Shown here in pieces: positions 25,733 to 35,845 of a DNA stretch of 64,000 nucleotides (the stretch's first letter is position 1; every line of letters begins with the position of its first letter). The stretch covers positions 23,624 through 87,623 of the forward strand of contig NZ_QFFN01000008.1 of the NCBI RefSeq assembly GCF_003129925.1, in the 5' to 3' direction. The notes beneath the pieces were generated by a model that saw only the letters and a list, made by a program, of their open reading frames with translations, was not told the origin of the DNA and searched no databases. Source of the stretch: Bifidobacterium catulorum. GTDB lineage: Bacteria; Actinomycetota; Actinomycetes; Actinomycetales; Bifidobacteriaceae. The position numbers and the translations under genes were made by a program.

Positions 25733-26102
25733 AACAAAATCTCATAATACATCGTTTACGGCGAATGATGCAAGCTCGAAACGAAGGTTTTTCGAAAGCG
25801 CGTCTGCGGCAACGTCATGATGAAAGAATCCGCAACGAAGAAGGGGAAGGCGCCGAACCGTGAATGCGCCTGTCGGCGCAAGGGCCGCTCGCAGCGGCAA
25901 AAAATGGAGCCCGGGGCAATGCACGGCCCGACGCGGCTCCCAGTGTACGGCATCGCGGCCGCATCTCCAAAACGCGGGTGTTCGGGGTGTCCGGGGTGTC
26001 CGTGGCGGTCCGCGTCGTGTCGCCTATGCCCGTCGTCGGCGTCTGCTCCGAAGTCATGCACGATTCCCGCGCCGGAATCCCCGGACCCCCGATTCGCGGA
26101 GT

Positions 26103-26816
26103 CTATTCCAGTCGGCCCTCCCGCCACAGCGTGGCACCTTTGCGGAAATCCACCGACGTGCCGTGCAGTGATTTCGCCGTCCTGACGAAATGACGGCTTG
26201 TCCCCGCCAGCGTGGGTTCCCCGACTTCCGCGGCCCGTTCCCGGCGCCGCCTCGCCTCCGCGACGAGTCCCGCCGAAATCACCGAGCAGAAGGCGCTCGC
26301 ACGTTCCAATGCGACGGCGAAGTCGCCGACGAACGCGCCGGAAAGAATGGAGTCGGCCGTACGCGCGATGTCGTCGGCGGTCGGGGCCTGATCGACGCCG
26401 GCGATGGCCGACGACGCCCCGGCCACCGGTTCGCCGACCCGCCACAGACGGGAGATGGATTCCTGGTTGCGATGCATCCACGTGCGCAGCATGTACAGCC
26501 GCCACAGCACGCCCGGCAGGGATTCCGGATCGGCGTCGCTCCACAGTTCGGCCACCAGGTCCACGCCCTCGCGTTCCACGAGGGTGAGCACCCGGCCTAC
26601 GACCTGCGGATCCTGCGTGTGGTGCACGCGGTCGAGCAGCGACGCCGCCGTGGTGTGGCTCACCTCGCTGAGCCGCTGCGGGTCCGCGCCGCCGGCGATA
26701 TGGTCGATGAGCGCCTGGTCGAGCTGCGCCGGACGGGTGAACCGTCCGGACGAGGCGAAGCCGGAGCCGGCGGCGCGGACGGATGAGGAACCGAATGGTG
26801 AGGAGCTAGTAGACAA
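26103..26816 (-). CDS. Conserved hypothetical protein (helical, coupled to mutT1-like gene)
   Basis: 237 residues. The start TTG at 26816 overlaps the end of the upstream Nudix gene by 11 bases, with AGAAGG nine bases upstream, so the two genes are probably cotranslated. After a Ser-rich first ~25 residues the protein is largely alpha-helical (LDQALIDHIAGG..., LLDRVHHTQDPQVVGRVL, LWRLYMLRTWMH) without TM segments or catalytic motifs I recognise. It resembles conserved bifidobacterial proteins of unknown function. Cytoplasmic location is inferred. Confidence 0.75.
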   Translation of the reverse strand: MSTSSSPFGSSSVRAAGSGFASSGRFTRPAQLDQALIDHIAGGADPQRLSEVSHTTAASLLDRVHHTQDPQVVGRVLTLVEREGVDLVAELWSDADPESLPGVLWRLYMLRTWMHRNQESISRLWRVGEPVAGASSAIAGVDQAPTADDIARTADSILSGAFVGDFAVALERASAFCSVISAGLVAEARRRRERAAEVGEPTLAGTSRHFVRTAKSLHGTSVDFRKGATLWREGRLE

Positions 26817-27867
26817 TGGGACTTACCTTCTGGATATCGATGATCTGCGGACCATCGTCCGTGTCAATGATATTAAAAACTACCGCATGTCCAGTCACCA
26901 TATACGGCGATTTCGCGGGAAGCCGCTTGGCCAGCGACTTGCGCACGCAGATCTTCCGCAGATGGTTGAACACGCCGCCGATGACGGGACGGTGCATGCA
27001 TACGGCGGTCGTCTTGCCGGTGCGCAGCGTCAGCTCCATCTCATGGTGGATGCATTCCCACGCCGAATCGGGGTGGTCGGCGAACGCGTCCTCGGTCAGA
27101 TCCTCGGCGAGGTTCACCGGCAGTCCGGTCTGCCAGGCGAACGTCTGGATGGTGCCGATGCAGCGCCGCCAGGGCGACGTGACCAGCCGGTTGATGCCGA
27201 AGCAGGCGATCTCGCGCGTGAGACCGAACGCCGCGGCCGACCCGAGCGGCGTCAACGGACGGTCGGCGTCGGTGCCGCCCCAGACCTTGCGGCTTTCCGC
27301 CTTGCCGTGGCGGATGAGCAGGAACATCCTGGACCGCAGGATGCCTTCGCGCACCTTGCGTACGAATTCGTCGAGGATGCCGCGGTCGAGCGGATGGGTG
27401 AGCTTGTGCCGGGCGTCGGCGGGCGACATCCATTCGACGTTGTCCACCTCGTTCGGGTCGGTGTTGATGGGTCCGAACGCGTAACGTCGGTTCATCGCCA
27501 CCTCGGAGTCGATGATCGAGGCGATCCAGTACTGCACGTGTTTGCGTGGTTTGCGGGGGTCGATCCGGTGCACCTTCGAGCGGCCCTCGTCTTCGAGCGG
27601 GTATTCGATGTCTCCCAGATATGCGCTGATCGCGATGGGTAGGCCCGTTTCCTCGCCGATCTCCCGAACCGCCGCATGACGATGCGACTCGTTGTTCTCA
27701 AGCTTGCCCTTGGGCCAGCTCCAATCGTTGTATTGCGGCCGATGCACCACGCAAAGCTCAAGATTCTCCAATGCCAGATTGGGATAATCCTGACCTCCTG
27801 CGAGGATTTCGATGCCGTCGCGCCAGCGGTACACTATGCCGCCGGCTGCCTCGACGACTGTGCTCAT
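26806..27867 (-). CDS. Nudix hydrolase fused to histidine phosphatase (MutT1-like)
   Basis: 353 residues, ATG 27867 with AAAGGACA upstream. The N-terminal Nudix domain has the full box GKLENNESHRHAAVREIGEE (about 54-73). The C-terminal half is a histidine-phosphatase domain with RHGKAE (His187), RLVTSPWRRC and the later CMHRPVIG. This two-domain layout matches mycobacterial MutT1, which hydrolyses 8-oxo-dGTP/8-oxo-GTP and diadenosine polyphosphates. It stands next to ppk1, as in Mycobacterium tuberculosis, which supports the call. The role is nucleotide-pool sanitation in the cytoplasm; the second domain may complete hydrolysis to the monophosphate. Confidence 0.9.
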   Translation of the reverse strand: MSTVVEAAGGIVYRWRDGIEILAGGQDYPNLALENLELCVVHRPQYNDWSWPKGKLENNESHRHAAVREIGEETGLPIAISAYLGDIEYPLEDEGRSKVHRIDPRKPRKHVQYWIASIIDSEVAMNRRYAFGPINTDPNEVDNVEWMSPADARHKLTHPLDRGILDEFVRKVREGILRSRMFLLIRHGKAESRKVWGGTDADRPLTPLGSAAAFGLTREIACFGINRLVTSPWRRCIGTIQTFAWQTGLPVNLAEDLTEDAFADHPDSAWECIHHEMELTLRTGKTTAVCMHRPVIGGVFNHLRKICVRKSLAKRLPAKSPYMVTGHAVVFNIIDTDDGPQIIDIQKVSPIVY

Positions 27868-28058
27868 GGTCTGTCCTTTTGTCGATTGATAATGCGCCCC
27901 ATGCCGTCCGCAATCCGTCCTTGTGATTCGTTGCGGATGACGTGAAAGCCATTTCCTATCGTAATTGCAAAAACCACGGCGTGATGGCGATTCCCCCGAG
28001 GCCGGTTTCGATGGCATACCCGGCGTTGGGCGGAAACATTACGATTGCATATGAAAAT

Positions 28059-28096
28059 CGCCGTTGCGGCATTGGCTGAACAATGCCGCAACGGCG
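28059..28096 (-). terminator. Intrinsic terminator after ppk
   Basis: A 16-bp perfect stem (CGCCGTTGCGGCATTG, loop of six) is followed on the minus strand by ATTTTC, about 95 bases past the ppk stop. Between it and ppk the sequence TCATCGGATGGTGC(A/G) repeats three times (28123-28190). No gene is seen in 27868-28190. Confidence 0.75.
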
Positions 28097-28190
28097 AGTC
28101 ATCGATGATCATGCACTATCCGATGATCGGATGGTGCGATTATCGGACAGTACTGTCATCGGATGGTGCAGTCATCGGATGGTGCGACGA

Positions 28191-30428
28191 TCAGTTGCCG
28201 CGCGGACGACGCGTGTGCTTCCTGATCAGCGCCTCCTGGCTGTCGACCAGCGGCCTGCCTTCGGCGTCACGGGAGTGACGGATGTAGGTGCCATCCGGCT
28301 GCATGTGCCACGAGCTGGTGGTGTCGGCCATCTGGAAGTCCACGTACTTGATGAGCTCCTCGATCTGCTCCGGCGCGGTGATGCGCACCAGCGCCTCGAC
28401 TCGACGGTCGAGGTTGCGGTGCATGAGGTCGGCGGAACCGATCCACACCTCGGGGCCGGATGCGGGGCCCTCGCCGATCTGCGGGCCCGCGGAGTTGGCG
28501 AACGCGTAGATGCGGCTGTGCTCCAGGAAGCGGCCGAGCACGGAATGCACGCGGATGTTCTCGCTCATGCCGGGCACGCCGGGCTTCAGCGCGCAGATGC
28601 CGCGCTCGACGATGTCGACCTTCACGCCGGCCTGCGATGCGCGGTACAGGGCGTCGATGGTCTTCTCGTCGACGATGGAGTTGACCTTGATCTTGATCCA
28701 GGCCTCCTTGCCGGCGCGTGCCGCGGCCTCCTCGCGCTGGATGCGCTCGATGAGACCGGTGCGGATGGTGCGCGGCGCCACGAGCAGACGGTGGAAGCTG
28801 GACTTCGGCGCGTAGCCCGAAAGCTGGTTGAACAGGCGGGTCAGGTCCTGGCCGACGACCGGGTCGCAGGTGAGCAGGCCGAGATCGGTGTACAGGCGCG
28901 CGGTCTTCGGGTTGTAGTTGCCGGTGCCCACGTGGCAGTAGCGCTTGAGGCCGTCGGCCTCCTGACGCACGACGAGGCACAGCTTGCAGTGGGTCTTGAG
29001 GCCCACGATGCCGTACACCACGTGCACGCCCGCGCGTTCGAGCTTGCGGGCCCAGGCGATGTTGGCGTCCTCGTCGAAGCGGGCCTTGATCTCCACCAGG
29101 GCCAGCACCTGCTTGCCGGCGTGCGCGGCGTCGATGAGCGCGTCGATGATCGGCGAGTTGGAGCTGGTGCGGTACAGCGTCTGCTTGATGGCCAGCACCT
29201 TCGGGTCGGCGGCGGCCTGCGCGAGGAACGCCTGGAACGAGGTGGAGAACGAGTCGTAGGGGTGGTGCAGCAACACGTCGCGCTCGCGGATGGCGGCGAA
29301 GATGTCCTGTGCACGGCTGGACTCGACCTCGGCGATCTGGCGGTTGGTCGTCGGGATGAACTTCGGGAACTTCAGGTCGGCGCGGTCGATGGCGCCGAGC
29401 TCGAAGAGCACCGTCAGGTCGAGCGGGGCGGGCAGACGGTAGACCTCGTCGTCGCTCACGCCGAGCTGGTCGGCGAGCAGGTGCGAGAGGAACGGGCTGG
29501 TGGCGTCGGAGATCTCCAGGCGGATCGGCGGTCCGAAGCGGCGGCGCAGCAGCTCCTTCTCCATGGCGTTGAGCAGGTTCTCGGCATCGTCCTCTTCGAC
29601 GTCGATGTCCTCGTTGCGGGTGACGCGGAAGGAGCGGGCCTCCTTGATGATCATGCCTGGGAACAGGGATTCCAGGTGGGCGATGAGCAGGTTCTCCATC
29701 GTGACGAAGCCGTAGCGCACGTTGTTGCTCTCGTCCTCGGTCAGGTCGTCGACGGCGACGAGACGGGGCAGGTTGTCGGGGATCTTCACGCGGGCGAAGT
29801 GCGACTTGCCGGAGTTCGGGTTCTCCACGATCACGGCGAGGTTCAGCGAGTTGCCGGAGATGTAGGGGAACGGGTGGGCCGGGTCCACGGCCAGCGGGGT
29901 GAGCACGGGGAAGACCTGGCGGCGGAAGAACTTGCTCAGGCGCTCCTGCTCGGAGATCGTCAGCTGGCTCCACTTGAGCAGGACGATGTTCTCCTTGGCG
30001 AGGTCGGGCAGGATGTGCTCGATGGCGTAGCGTGCATGCTCGTCCTGCAGGCGGTGGGCCTGCTCGGTGATGGCGCGCAGCTGCTGGCGCGGGCTCAGAC
30101 CGCTGGCGGCGGTGACGGCCAGGCCGGTGTCGATGCGGCGCTTCAGGCCGGCGACGCGGACCATGAAGAACTCGTCGAGGTTGGAGGCGAAGATCGCCTC
30201 GAAGTTCGCTCGTTCGAGAACGGGCAGGGATTCGTCCTGCGCCAGCTCAAGCACGCGCTTGTTGAATTTCAGCCAGCTGAGCTCGCGATCGAAGAACCGG
30301 TCGGTCGGCAGCGGCTCGTAGTGGGGAGCGTTGGGGTTGAGGCGGCTCTGCTTGGGCGTCTCAGCGATATGCTCCGCGATCTGACTCTTCAGGATCGCCT
30401 TTGAGGGTGCATTGAATATTTGGGCCAT
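28191..30428 (-). CDS. ppk: Polyphosphate kinase 1
   Basis: 745 residues, PPK1 family, which reversibly transfers the gamma phosphate of ATP to polyphosphate. The N-terminal domain ([31 protein letters not shown]) is typical. The PLD-like catalytic domains hold the phospho-acceptor histidine His499 in [10 protein letters not shown], and [13 protein letters not shown] and GLKTHCK are conserved. The start is ATG 30428; a longer upstream frame only reads antisense through rsmI. The gene is divergent from rsmI and is followed by the mutT1-like gene. Confidence 0.96.
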   Translation of the reverse strand: MAQIFNAPSKAILKSQIAEHIAETPKQSRLNPNAPHYEPLPTDRFFDRELSWLKFNKRVLELAQDESLPVLERANFEAIFASNLDEFFMVRVAGLKRRIDTGLAVTAASGLSPRQQLRAITEQAHRLQDEHARYAIEHILPDLAKENIVLLKWSQLTISEQERLSKFFRRQVFPVLTPLAVDPAHPFPYISGNSLNLAVIVENPNSGKSHFARVKIPDNLPRLVAVDDLTEDESNNVRYGFVTMENLLIAHLESLFPGMIIKEARSFRVTRNEDIDVEEDDAENLLNAMEKELLRRRFGPPIRLEISDATSPFLSHLLADQLGVSDDEVYRLPAPLDLTVLFELGAIDRADLKFPKFIPTTNRQIAEVESSRAQDIFAAIRERDVLLHHPYDSFSTSFQAFLAQAAADPKVLAIKQTLYRTSSNSPIIDALIDAAHAGKQVLALVEIKARFDEDANIAWARKLERAGVHVVYGIVGLKTHCKLCLVVRQEADGLKRYCHVGTGNYNPKTARLYTDLGLLTCDPVVGQDLTRLFNQLSGYAPKSSFHRLLVAPRTIRTGLIERIQREEAAARAGKEAWIKIKVNSIVDEKTIDALYRASQAGVKVDIVERGICALKPGVPGMSENIRVHSVLGRFLEHSRIYAFANSAGPQIGEGPASGPEVWIGSADLMHRNLDRRVEALVRITAPEQIEELIKYVDFQMADTTSSWHMQPDGTYIRHSRDAEGRPLVDSQEALIRKHTRRPRGN

Positions 30429-30599
30429 ACCTACAACTGTATTAGCCGCACGTCCGTAAACGGGCAGTAACCCGCCAAAATTCAACGGCAATTCATATTC
30501 CGGGTGAATTCTTGGTGGAAGACGGCCGCGGACGGTCCGGACCGTGGGACATCCCCTGAAAATACGACGTCTCGTATGCGCATCGTGGATACTGGATGT

Positions 30600-31610
30600 A
30601 TGCATTCGGCAAAACACGGCGGCTCGCAGCCGACCCCCACGACCATCGCATCCGGCATCGAGGACGGCGCGTCCGCCTCCGCCCCCGCAATCGGGACGAT
30701 TCCCCGCGGCGTCTCCCGGGCGGAGGACGTCCCGCATGGCACGGTCGTGCTCGCCGCCACCCCGATCGGCAACGTCGCGGATGCGTCCGCCCGTCTCATG
30801 GCATTGATGGAGCGCGCCGACATCGTCGCCGCGGAGGATACGCGACGGCTGTACGACCTCGCGCGGCGGCTCGGCGTCCACGTGAACGGCCGCGTGGTCG
30901 CCTTCCACGACCACAACGAACGGGCGAAGGCCGACGGCCTGCTCGACGAGGTCGAGACCGGCGCCTGCGTGCTCGTGGTCTCCGACGCCGGCATGCCCAC
31001 CATCAACGACCCGGGCCTGTCCATCGTGCGTCGTGCCATCGAACGCGGCCTCCCCGTCACCTGCGCCCCCGGCCCCTCCGCCGTCCTCGACGCGCTCGCG
31101 CTCTCCGGTCTGCCCACCGACCGTTTCTGCTACGAGGGCTTCCTGCCGCGCAAGCATTCCGAACGGGTGCAACGGCTGCGCTCGCTGCAGTCCGAACGGC
31201 GCACCATCGTGTTCTACGAGACGCCCCACCGCATCGCCGACTCCATGGACGACCTGCTGTCGGCCTTCGGGCCCGACCGGCGGATGGCGCTGGCCCGCGA
31301 GCTGACCAAGGACTACGAGGAGGTCCGTCGCGGCACCATCGCCGAGATCCTCGACGGAGTGGCCGCGGATCCGCCGCGCGGCGAGATCGTATTGGTCATC
31401 GCCGGCGCCTCCGAGGACGAGGCGCGTGAGAACTCGGCGGCCACGCTCAGCGTAGGGGAGCTTGCCGTGCTCTCCATCGACCGGGCCCTTGAGGACGGGC
31501 TGCGCATCAAGGACGCCATCGCCGAGGTGATCGAGGAGCATCCGCTCCCGGACGGTTCCCTCGCCAACCGCAAGCAGGTCTATTCCGCTGTGCTGGAGAT
31601 CAAGCAGTAG
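30600..31610 (+). CDS. rsmI: 16S rRNA (cytidine1402-2'-O)-methyltransferase
   Basis: About 336 residues. The SAM-binding tetrapyrrole-methylase fold begins [12 protein letters not shown], then [20 protein letters not shown] (family signature), GPSA and FYETPHRI, with a C-terminal RsmI HTH-like part. It 2'-O-methylates C1402 of 16S rRNA. The ATG at 30600 is preferred because GATACT lies exactly six bases upstream, a leaderless arrangement; GTG 30504 and ATG 30576 are in frame but without ribosome sites. The first ~45 residues are variable. Divergent from ppk. Confidence 0.93.
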   Translation: MHSAKHGGSQPTPTTIASGIEDGASASAPAIGTIPRGVSRAEDVPHGTVVLAATPIGNVADASARLMALMERADIVAAEDTRRLYDLARRLGVHVNGRVVAFHDHNERAKADGLLDEVETGACVLVVSDAGMPTINDPGLSIVRRAIERGLPVTCAPGPSAVLDALALSGLPTDRFCYEGFLPRKHSERVQRLRSLQSERRTIVFYETPHRIADSMDDLLSAFGPDRRMALARELTKDYEEVRRGTIAEILDGVAADPPRGEIVLVIAGASEDEARENSAATLSVGELAVLSIDRALEDGLRIKDAIAEVIEEHPLPDGSLANRKQVYSAVLEIKQ

Positions 31611-31647
31611 CGGCGGCGCCCGGCCCGCGTCCGCGGAGCCGCCTCGG

Positions 31648-32235
31648 TCATTCCTCAAGCGATTCGAACAGCACCTCGAATCCACGTGTCACGCCCGGAC
31701 CGCCCACCTGCGAGACGTATTCCAGCAGCTCGGCCGACGCCGCGGTGTTCGCTATCAGCCATCGGCGCAGCTCCGGCGCGTGTTCGGCGATGTGCCACAG
31801 CACGTCCTCGTCGGTGTCCGGGTCGCTGGCCACCTGCGCGGTCAGCAGCAGCGGTGGCTCCGGCGGCTGCAGCCCGCGCGTCCTCGGTCGCTCGGCGGCC
31901 CTGGCCATGAGGCCCCGCATGGTTTTCATCCGCTTCGGCGCCGGGGGAGTGCGCTCCTGTCGCCTCTCTCGCTGCCGTTGCCTCATGGCCCGGGTCCAGG
32001 GGGCGGGCAGCTGTGTGACGTCCTGTATTCTGGCGTCGTGTATTCTGGCGTCGTGGATTCCGCGGGCATCGTCTCCTTTCCCCGCGTCTCGCACGGCTCG
32101 TGCACCCTCATCGGAGGGGTCGGCGAGGCCGCGGTCCTCGGCGTCGCGCGCCACCGTGCCGTGCAGCCGTTCGGTCGTGGATGCGCCCGGAACCCCGCGT
32201 CGTGGGCCGCGGGCCGTGCAGGCCCCGGGTCTCAT
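31648..32235 (-). CDS. Arg-rich protein with variant-leucine-rich-repeat-like C-terminus
   Basis: 195 residues from ATG 32235, whose ATGA overlaps the stop of the upstream gene, so coupling supports this start; internal ATGs at 31986, 31929, 31920 and 31908 are alternatives. The first ~130 residues are Arg/Ala/Asp-rich and low in order, with a short repeat ([14 protein letters not shown]). The last ~58 residues ([40 protein letters not shown]) resemble the LRV-type repeat module found at the N-terminus of larger bifidobacterial proteins. Whether it is a shortened relative of those is not known. Confidence 0.6.
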   Translation of the reverse strand: MRPGACTARGPRRGVPGASTTERLHGTVARDAEDRGLADPSDEGARAVRDAGKGDDARGIHDARIHDARIQDVTQLPAPWTRAMRQRQRERRQERTPPAPKRMKTMRGLMARAAERPRTRGLQPPEPPLLLTAQVASDPDTDEDVLWHIAEHAPELRRWLIANTAASAELLEYVSQVGGPGVTRGFEVLFESLEE

Positions 32236-32945
32236 GGCTTCCGCCGTCTCAGCCGCATCAGGGTCCGGACGCCGTCGCTGTGGTTCGGCCACCGCGGATT
32301 CTCCCACAGCGTCTGCAGACAGGCCTCCGCCCTCACCTCGTACCGCTCCATCAGCAGCGGCAGCAGCGATTCGGCCCCGGCGAGGATCTTGCCGCCCTCG
32401 TCCATGCACGCGATGTCGCATATCGTGCGAAGCGGCGAGGTGATGCGCAGCTGTCCCAGCCTCATCACATGGTCGGGCGGCGTCTTGCGGTTGTACACCG
32501 TTATCTGGCGGCCATGGGCCAGCGTCCGGTACCGCGAATTCGATATCAGGTCGAGACGGTAGGGAAAATCCCCGCCGACCCATACCCATGCCGCCAGCGG
32601 TCCCGCGGCGATCGATCCGAACGGCACCATGCGGTTGACGATCGCCCCTCGTCCATACAGCGTGTCGGCATGGTCGTTCACGTACCCGCATTCGTCGTCC
32701 AGACCGACCAGCACGTCCTCGCCCAGCAGTCTGGACATGCCGATGCCGCCTGGGACGTCATCGACGTTGATCAACGGCGATCTGGGCGACTTCGACTTGG
32801 CGCGATTGGCGGGTCCGCCGCTCCCCGTATTCGCGCACGTCGGCTCCGCGCCTGCCGTTCCGGTCGTGCCCGTCGTCTTGGCCCCGTCCGTCATCGGACG
32901 TGTGGGTGGGGTGGTCGCCGTTGCGGCGATGGTCTGCGTATCCAT
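32232..32945 (-). CDS. AbiEi-like antitoxin-domain protein (tentative)
   Basis: 237 residues. The region with VGGDFPYRLDLISNSRYRTL, ITVYNRKTPPDHVMRLGQLR and ITSPLRTICDIACMD resembles the C-terminal part of type IV AbiEi antitoxins and related AbrB/transcriptional-regulator-like proteins, where TSP.RT.CD is diagnostic. The N-terminal winged helix expected for AbiEi is not evident; instead there is a Thr/Ala-rich start. TACCGT lies six bases before ATG 32945 (leaderless pattern). The coupled downstream gene is not a recognisable AbiEii toxin, so a working toxin-antitoxin pair is not shown. Confidence 0.55.
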   Translation of the reverse strand: MDTQTIAATATTPPTRPMTDGAKTTGTTGTAGAEPTCANTGSGGPANRAKSKSPRSPLINVDDVPGGIGMSRLLGEDVLVGLDDECGYVNDHADTLYGRGAIVNRMVPFGSIAAGPLAAWVWVGGDFPYRLDLISNSRYRTLAHGRQITVYNRKTPPDHVMRLGQLRITSPLRTICDIACMDEGGKILAGAESLLPLLMERYEVRAEACLQTLWENPRWPNHSDGVRTLMRLRRRKP

Positions 32946-32996
32946 GCCTTGACGGTACCGTAATCGGCGCGGTGCCCGCCGTCCGGCCGGCGAAAA

Positions 32997-33062
32997 TGTG
33001 GATATGTGGATAAACCGCCCGTCCGTTCGGGGAAATGTGGATAACCGGCCGTCTTCTCCACA
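32997..33062. promoter_or_regulatory. Cluster of four DnaA-box-like sites
   Basis: TGTGGATAA (reverse complement of TTATCCACA) occurs perfectly at 33005-33013 and 33036-33044. TGTGGATAT at 32997-33005 and TTCTCCACA at 33054-33062 (other strand) each have one mismatch. All lie in the 221-bp intergenic region between the divergent AbiEi-like gene and metG. No AT-rich unwinding region or dnaA/dnaN genes are nearby, so this is not the replication origin. Confidence 0.6.
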
Positions 33063-33166
33063 TCATCGGGACCGGTTCGTGGCCGTCCCCATTCCGTCCG
33101 ACGCCCTCCGGTCCCGTCGCCAGCCCGTCCGCACCGTGTCAATGCCGGTACGGATAATCAGGACTT

Positions 33167-35029
33167 ATGAGTCATATTCTTGTTAACGTTGCCTGGCCGT
33201 ATGCGAACGGCCCCCGCCACATCGGCCACGTCGCCGGTTTCGGCGTCCCCTCCGACGTCTACGCGCGATACGAGCGCATGAAGGGCAATGACGTGCTCAT
33301 GGTCTCCGGAACCGACGAGCACGGCACCCCGATCCTGGTCGAGGCCGAGAAGGAGGGCGTCACCGCCCAGGAGCTCGCCAACCGCTACAACCGCGTCATC
33401 GCCAAGGACCTGTGCGACCTCGGCCTGAGCTACGACCTGTTCACCCGCACCACCACCGGCAACCACGAGCACGTGGTGCAGGAGCTGTTCAAGCAGTGTC
33501 TGGAGAACGGCTACATCTACAAGGGCACCCAGCAGGTGGCCATCAGCCCGTCCACCGGCCGCACCCTGCCCGACCGCTACATCGAAGGCGAATGCCCGAT
33601 CTGCCACACCGAAGGCGCCCGCGGCGACCAGTGCGACGCCTGCGGCAACGAGCTCGACCCCATCGACCTCATCAACCCCGTCTCCAAGATCAACGGCGAG
33701 ACCCCGCGCTTCGAGGAGACCGAACACTACTTCCTCGACCTGCCGGCGCTCGCCGAAGCCAACCTCGCATGGCTCAAGACCCGTGAGGGCTGGCGCACCG
33801 ACGCCATCAAGTTCTCCATCGGCCTGTTCAAGGAGGTCAAGCCGCGCGCCATCACGCGAGACATCGACTGGGGCATCCCCGTGCCGGTGCCCGGCTGGAT
33901 CGACAATCCGAACAAGAAGCTGTACGTATGGTTCGACGCCGTGATCGGCTACCTGTCGGCATCCATCGAATGGGCCCGCCGCAAGGGCGATCCCGAAGCA
34001 TGGCGCGCCTGGTGGAACGACCCGGCCACCCCCGGCTACTACTTCATGGGCAAGGACAACATCACCTTCCACTCCCAGATCTGGCCCTCTGAGATGCTCG
34101 CCTACAACGGTCAGGGCTCCAAGGGCGGCGAGACCGGCCCGCTCGGCCCGCTCAACCTGCCCGAGCAGGTCGTCGCATCCCAGTTCATGACCATGGAGGG
34201 CCGCAAGTTCAGCTCCTCGCGCGGCATCGTCATCTACGTGAAGGACATCCTCGCCCGCTATCCCGTGGACGCCGTGCGCTATTACATCTCCGTGGCCGGC
34301 CCCGAATCCTCCGACTCCGACTTCACGTGGGCCGAATTCGTGCGCCACAACAACGAGGAGCTCGCCGCGGCATGGGGCAACCTCGTCAACCGCGTGGCCA
34401 ACCTCATCGCCAAGAACTTCGGTGCCATTCCCGCCATCGACGAGTCCAGGATCACCGACCAGGACCGCGCCCTGCTCGACGAATCCAAGGCCGCGTTCGA
34501 CACCGTCGGCAACCTCATCGAGAAGCATCATCAGAAGGCCGCCCTCGCGGAGGCCATGCGCATCGTCGGCGAGATCAACAAGTACATCTCCGCCATCGAA
34601 CCGTGGAAGATCAAGGACGACGACGCCCGTCTCGGCACCGTGCTCCACGTGGCCGCGCAGGCCGTGTCCGACGCCAACCACCTGCTCGCGCCGTTCCTGC
34701 CCCACTCCGCGCAGAAGGTGTGGGAGGCGCTCGGCGGCAAGGGCACGTTCTCCCCGCTGCCGCACATCGAGGAGGTCGAGGACCTCGACAGGCCCGGCTT
34801 CGAATACCCGATCATCACCGGCGACTACACGCTCGGTGTGAACGTGCATCCGTGGGCCAGCGAACCCATCGAGGTCGGCGCCGAGGTGCCGAAGCCGAAG
34901 CCGATCTTCGCGAAGATCCCGAAGGAGGCCGTGCAGGAGGAGCTCGACCGCTTCCAGGCCGAGCTCGACGCCCGCCGCGCCAAGGAGGCCGAACGCCTCG
35001 CCGCCGAAAAGGCCAAGCTCGCCGAGTGA
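33167..35029 (+). CDS. metG: Methionyl-tRNA synthetase
   Basis: 620 residues. Class I signature HIGH at residues 18-21 and the KMSKS-equivalent KFSSS at 347-351 are present, with the zinc knuckle CPIC...CDAC (about 147-163) and the WFDAVIGYL motif. It charges tRNA-Met. The C-terminus stops after the anticodon-binding domain with an Ala/Lys/Glu helix, and the optional EMAP-like tRNA-binding domain is absent. GATAAT at 33153-33158 is eight bases before ATG 33167, suggesting a leaderless or very short leader transcript. Confidence 0.97.
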   Translation: MSHILVNVAWPYANGPRHIGHVAGFGVPSDVYARYERMKGNDVLMVSGTDEHGTPILVEAEKEGVTAQELANRYNRVIAKDLCDLGLSYDLFTRTTTGNHEHVVQELFKQCLENGYIYKGTQQVAISPSTGRTLPDRYIEGECPICHTEGARGDQCDACGNELDPIDLINPVSKINGETPRFEETEHYFLDLPALAEANLAWLKTREGWRTDAIKFSIGLFKEVKPRAITRDIDWGIPVPVPGWIDNPNKKLYVWFDAVIGYLSASIEWARRKGDPEAWRAWWNDPATPGYYFMGKDNITFHSQIWPSEMLAYNGQGSKGGETGPLGPLNLPEQVVASQFMTMEGRKFSSSRGIVIYVKDILARYPVDAVRYYISVAGPESSDSDFTWAEFVRHNNEELAAAWGNLVNRVANLIAKNFGAIPAIDESRITDQDRALLDESKAAFDTVGNLIEKHHQKAALAEAMRIVGEINKYISAIEPWKIKDDDARLGTVLHVAAQAVSDANHLLAPFLPHSAQKVWEALGGKGTFSPLPHIEEVEDLDRPGFEYPIITGDYTLGVNVHPWASEPIEVGAEVPKPKPIFAKIPKEAVQEELDRFQAELDARRAKEAERLAAEKAKLAE

Positions 35030-35268
35030 TCAAGGGCTTGGAACCCCCGGTATCCGTGATTCGCGATTCGCAGCGCCAAACCGCTGTTGTGCGACGACGT
35101 TCCGCAATGACGTTCAACAATGACGCTCAACAATGGCGAAACGTCCGAAAGACGCTGCGAATCGCCGGTTCCGTGATCGACGTCCCGTATCGCCGACGTC
35201 CCGTATCGCCGGGGCATTGCCATGCGGGGCCGCGTCGCCGAGACGGCACCCGCCGATTCGGATCGGGC

Positions 35269-35446
35269 ATTCCCAGAAAACTCCAAGGTTTTTGCATCGT
35301 TTTGCCAAGGAACCGGTGTTTATATAGGAAATGTCAGCGGACAGCACCGCGGATGAGATTCCTCGGGAATCTGATAACTTAACCCTTCTTCTCTCTTCTC
35401 TCTCTAGTAGCCCGGCGGCTTCTCTCCCGCCGGGCTTCTTCTTTTC
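35269..35446 (+). ncRNA. Candidate small RNA A with own promoter box and terminator
   Basis: A conserved block ATTCCCAGAAAACTCCAAGG starts at 35269, with TATATA at 35321-35326 as likely -10. The predicted ~110-nt transcript contains a small hairpin AGATTCC-TCG-GGAATCT (35356-35372), a pyrimidine-rich stretch CTTAACCCTTCTTCTCTCTT, and a strong terminator (35409-35418 with 35427-35436, then TCTTCTTTT). A second unit with the same parts follows. No start codon with ribosome site lies inside. Confidence 0.6.
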
Positions 35447-35506
35447 TTCGTCCCCCGTGGATCGTGGTTCGCGACCCTCTCCATGCGATATGCACCACGT
35501 TTCCAG

Positions 35507-35708
35507 ATTCCCAGAAAACTCCAAGGTTTTCGCATCGTTGTACCCAGAAACGGGTGGTTATATATAAATCGTCAGCAAGCAGTGAACACTGACAGTCCCA
35601 CGGGCGGTGCGGCGAGTTCGCATCATCCGGTAAGCGGAATATAACTTAACCCTTCTTCTCTCTTCCTTTCTCTGATGACCCGGTGGCCAACCCCCACCGG
35701 GTTTCTCA
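35507..35708 (+). ncRNA. Candidate small RNA B, sibling of A
   Basis: Repeats the block ATTCCCAGAAAACTCCAAGG at 35507, TATATA near 35559-35566, CTTAACCCTTCTTCTCTCTT at 35644-35663 and a terminator (ACCCGGTGG 35678-35686 with CCACCGGGT 35694-35702, then TTCTCATTT). The terminator stem sequence differs from that of copy A although its position is kept, so the structure rather than the sequence is conserved. In 35030-35268 I see only a direct repeat GACGTCCCGTATCGCC and no gene. Confidence 0.6.
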
Positions 35709-35845
35709 TTTCCCGGCCCGCTGGCGCACCCGGCCCACTCACAACCGGCCCGCATACGCACACCCGGCCTCACGTGGCGCGCAACCCGTCCCATAGGACA
35801 CGCAACCCAACCCGCGCGACGCCGCACATGCGCCATACTGGAGTC

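Noticed and set aside
28191..31685. A 1164-residue minus frame
   Set aside because: Only the part from 30428 down is ppk; the N-terminal extension is antisense to rsmI.
31648..32691. 347-residue start for the LRV-like gene
   Set aside because: The first 150 codons would be antisense-like overlap within the AbiEi-like gene; the ATGA-coupled start at 32235 is more economical.
32997..33062. Chromosomal replication origin
   Set aside because: No dnaA, dnaN, rpmH or AT-rich unwinding sequence; only four DnaA boxes.
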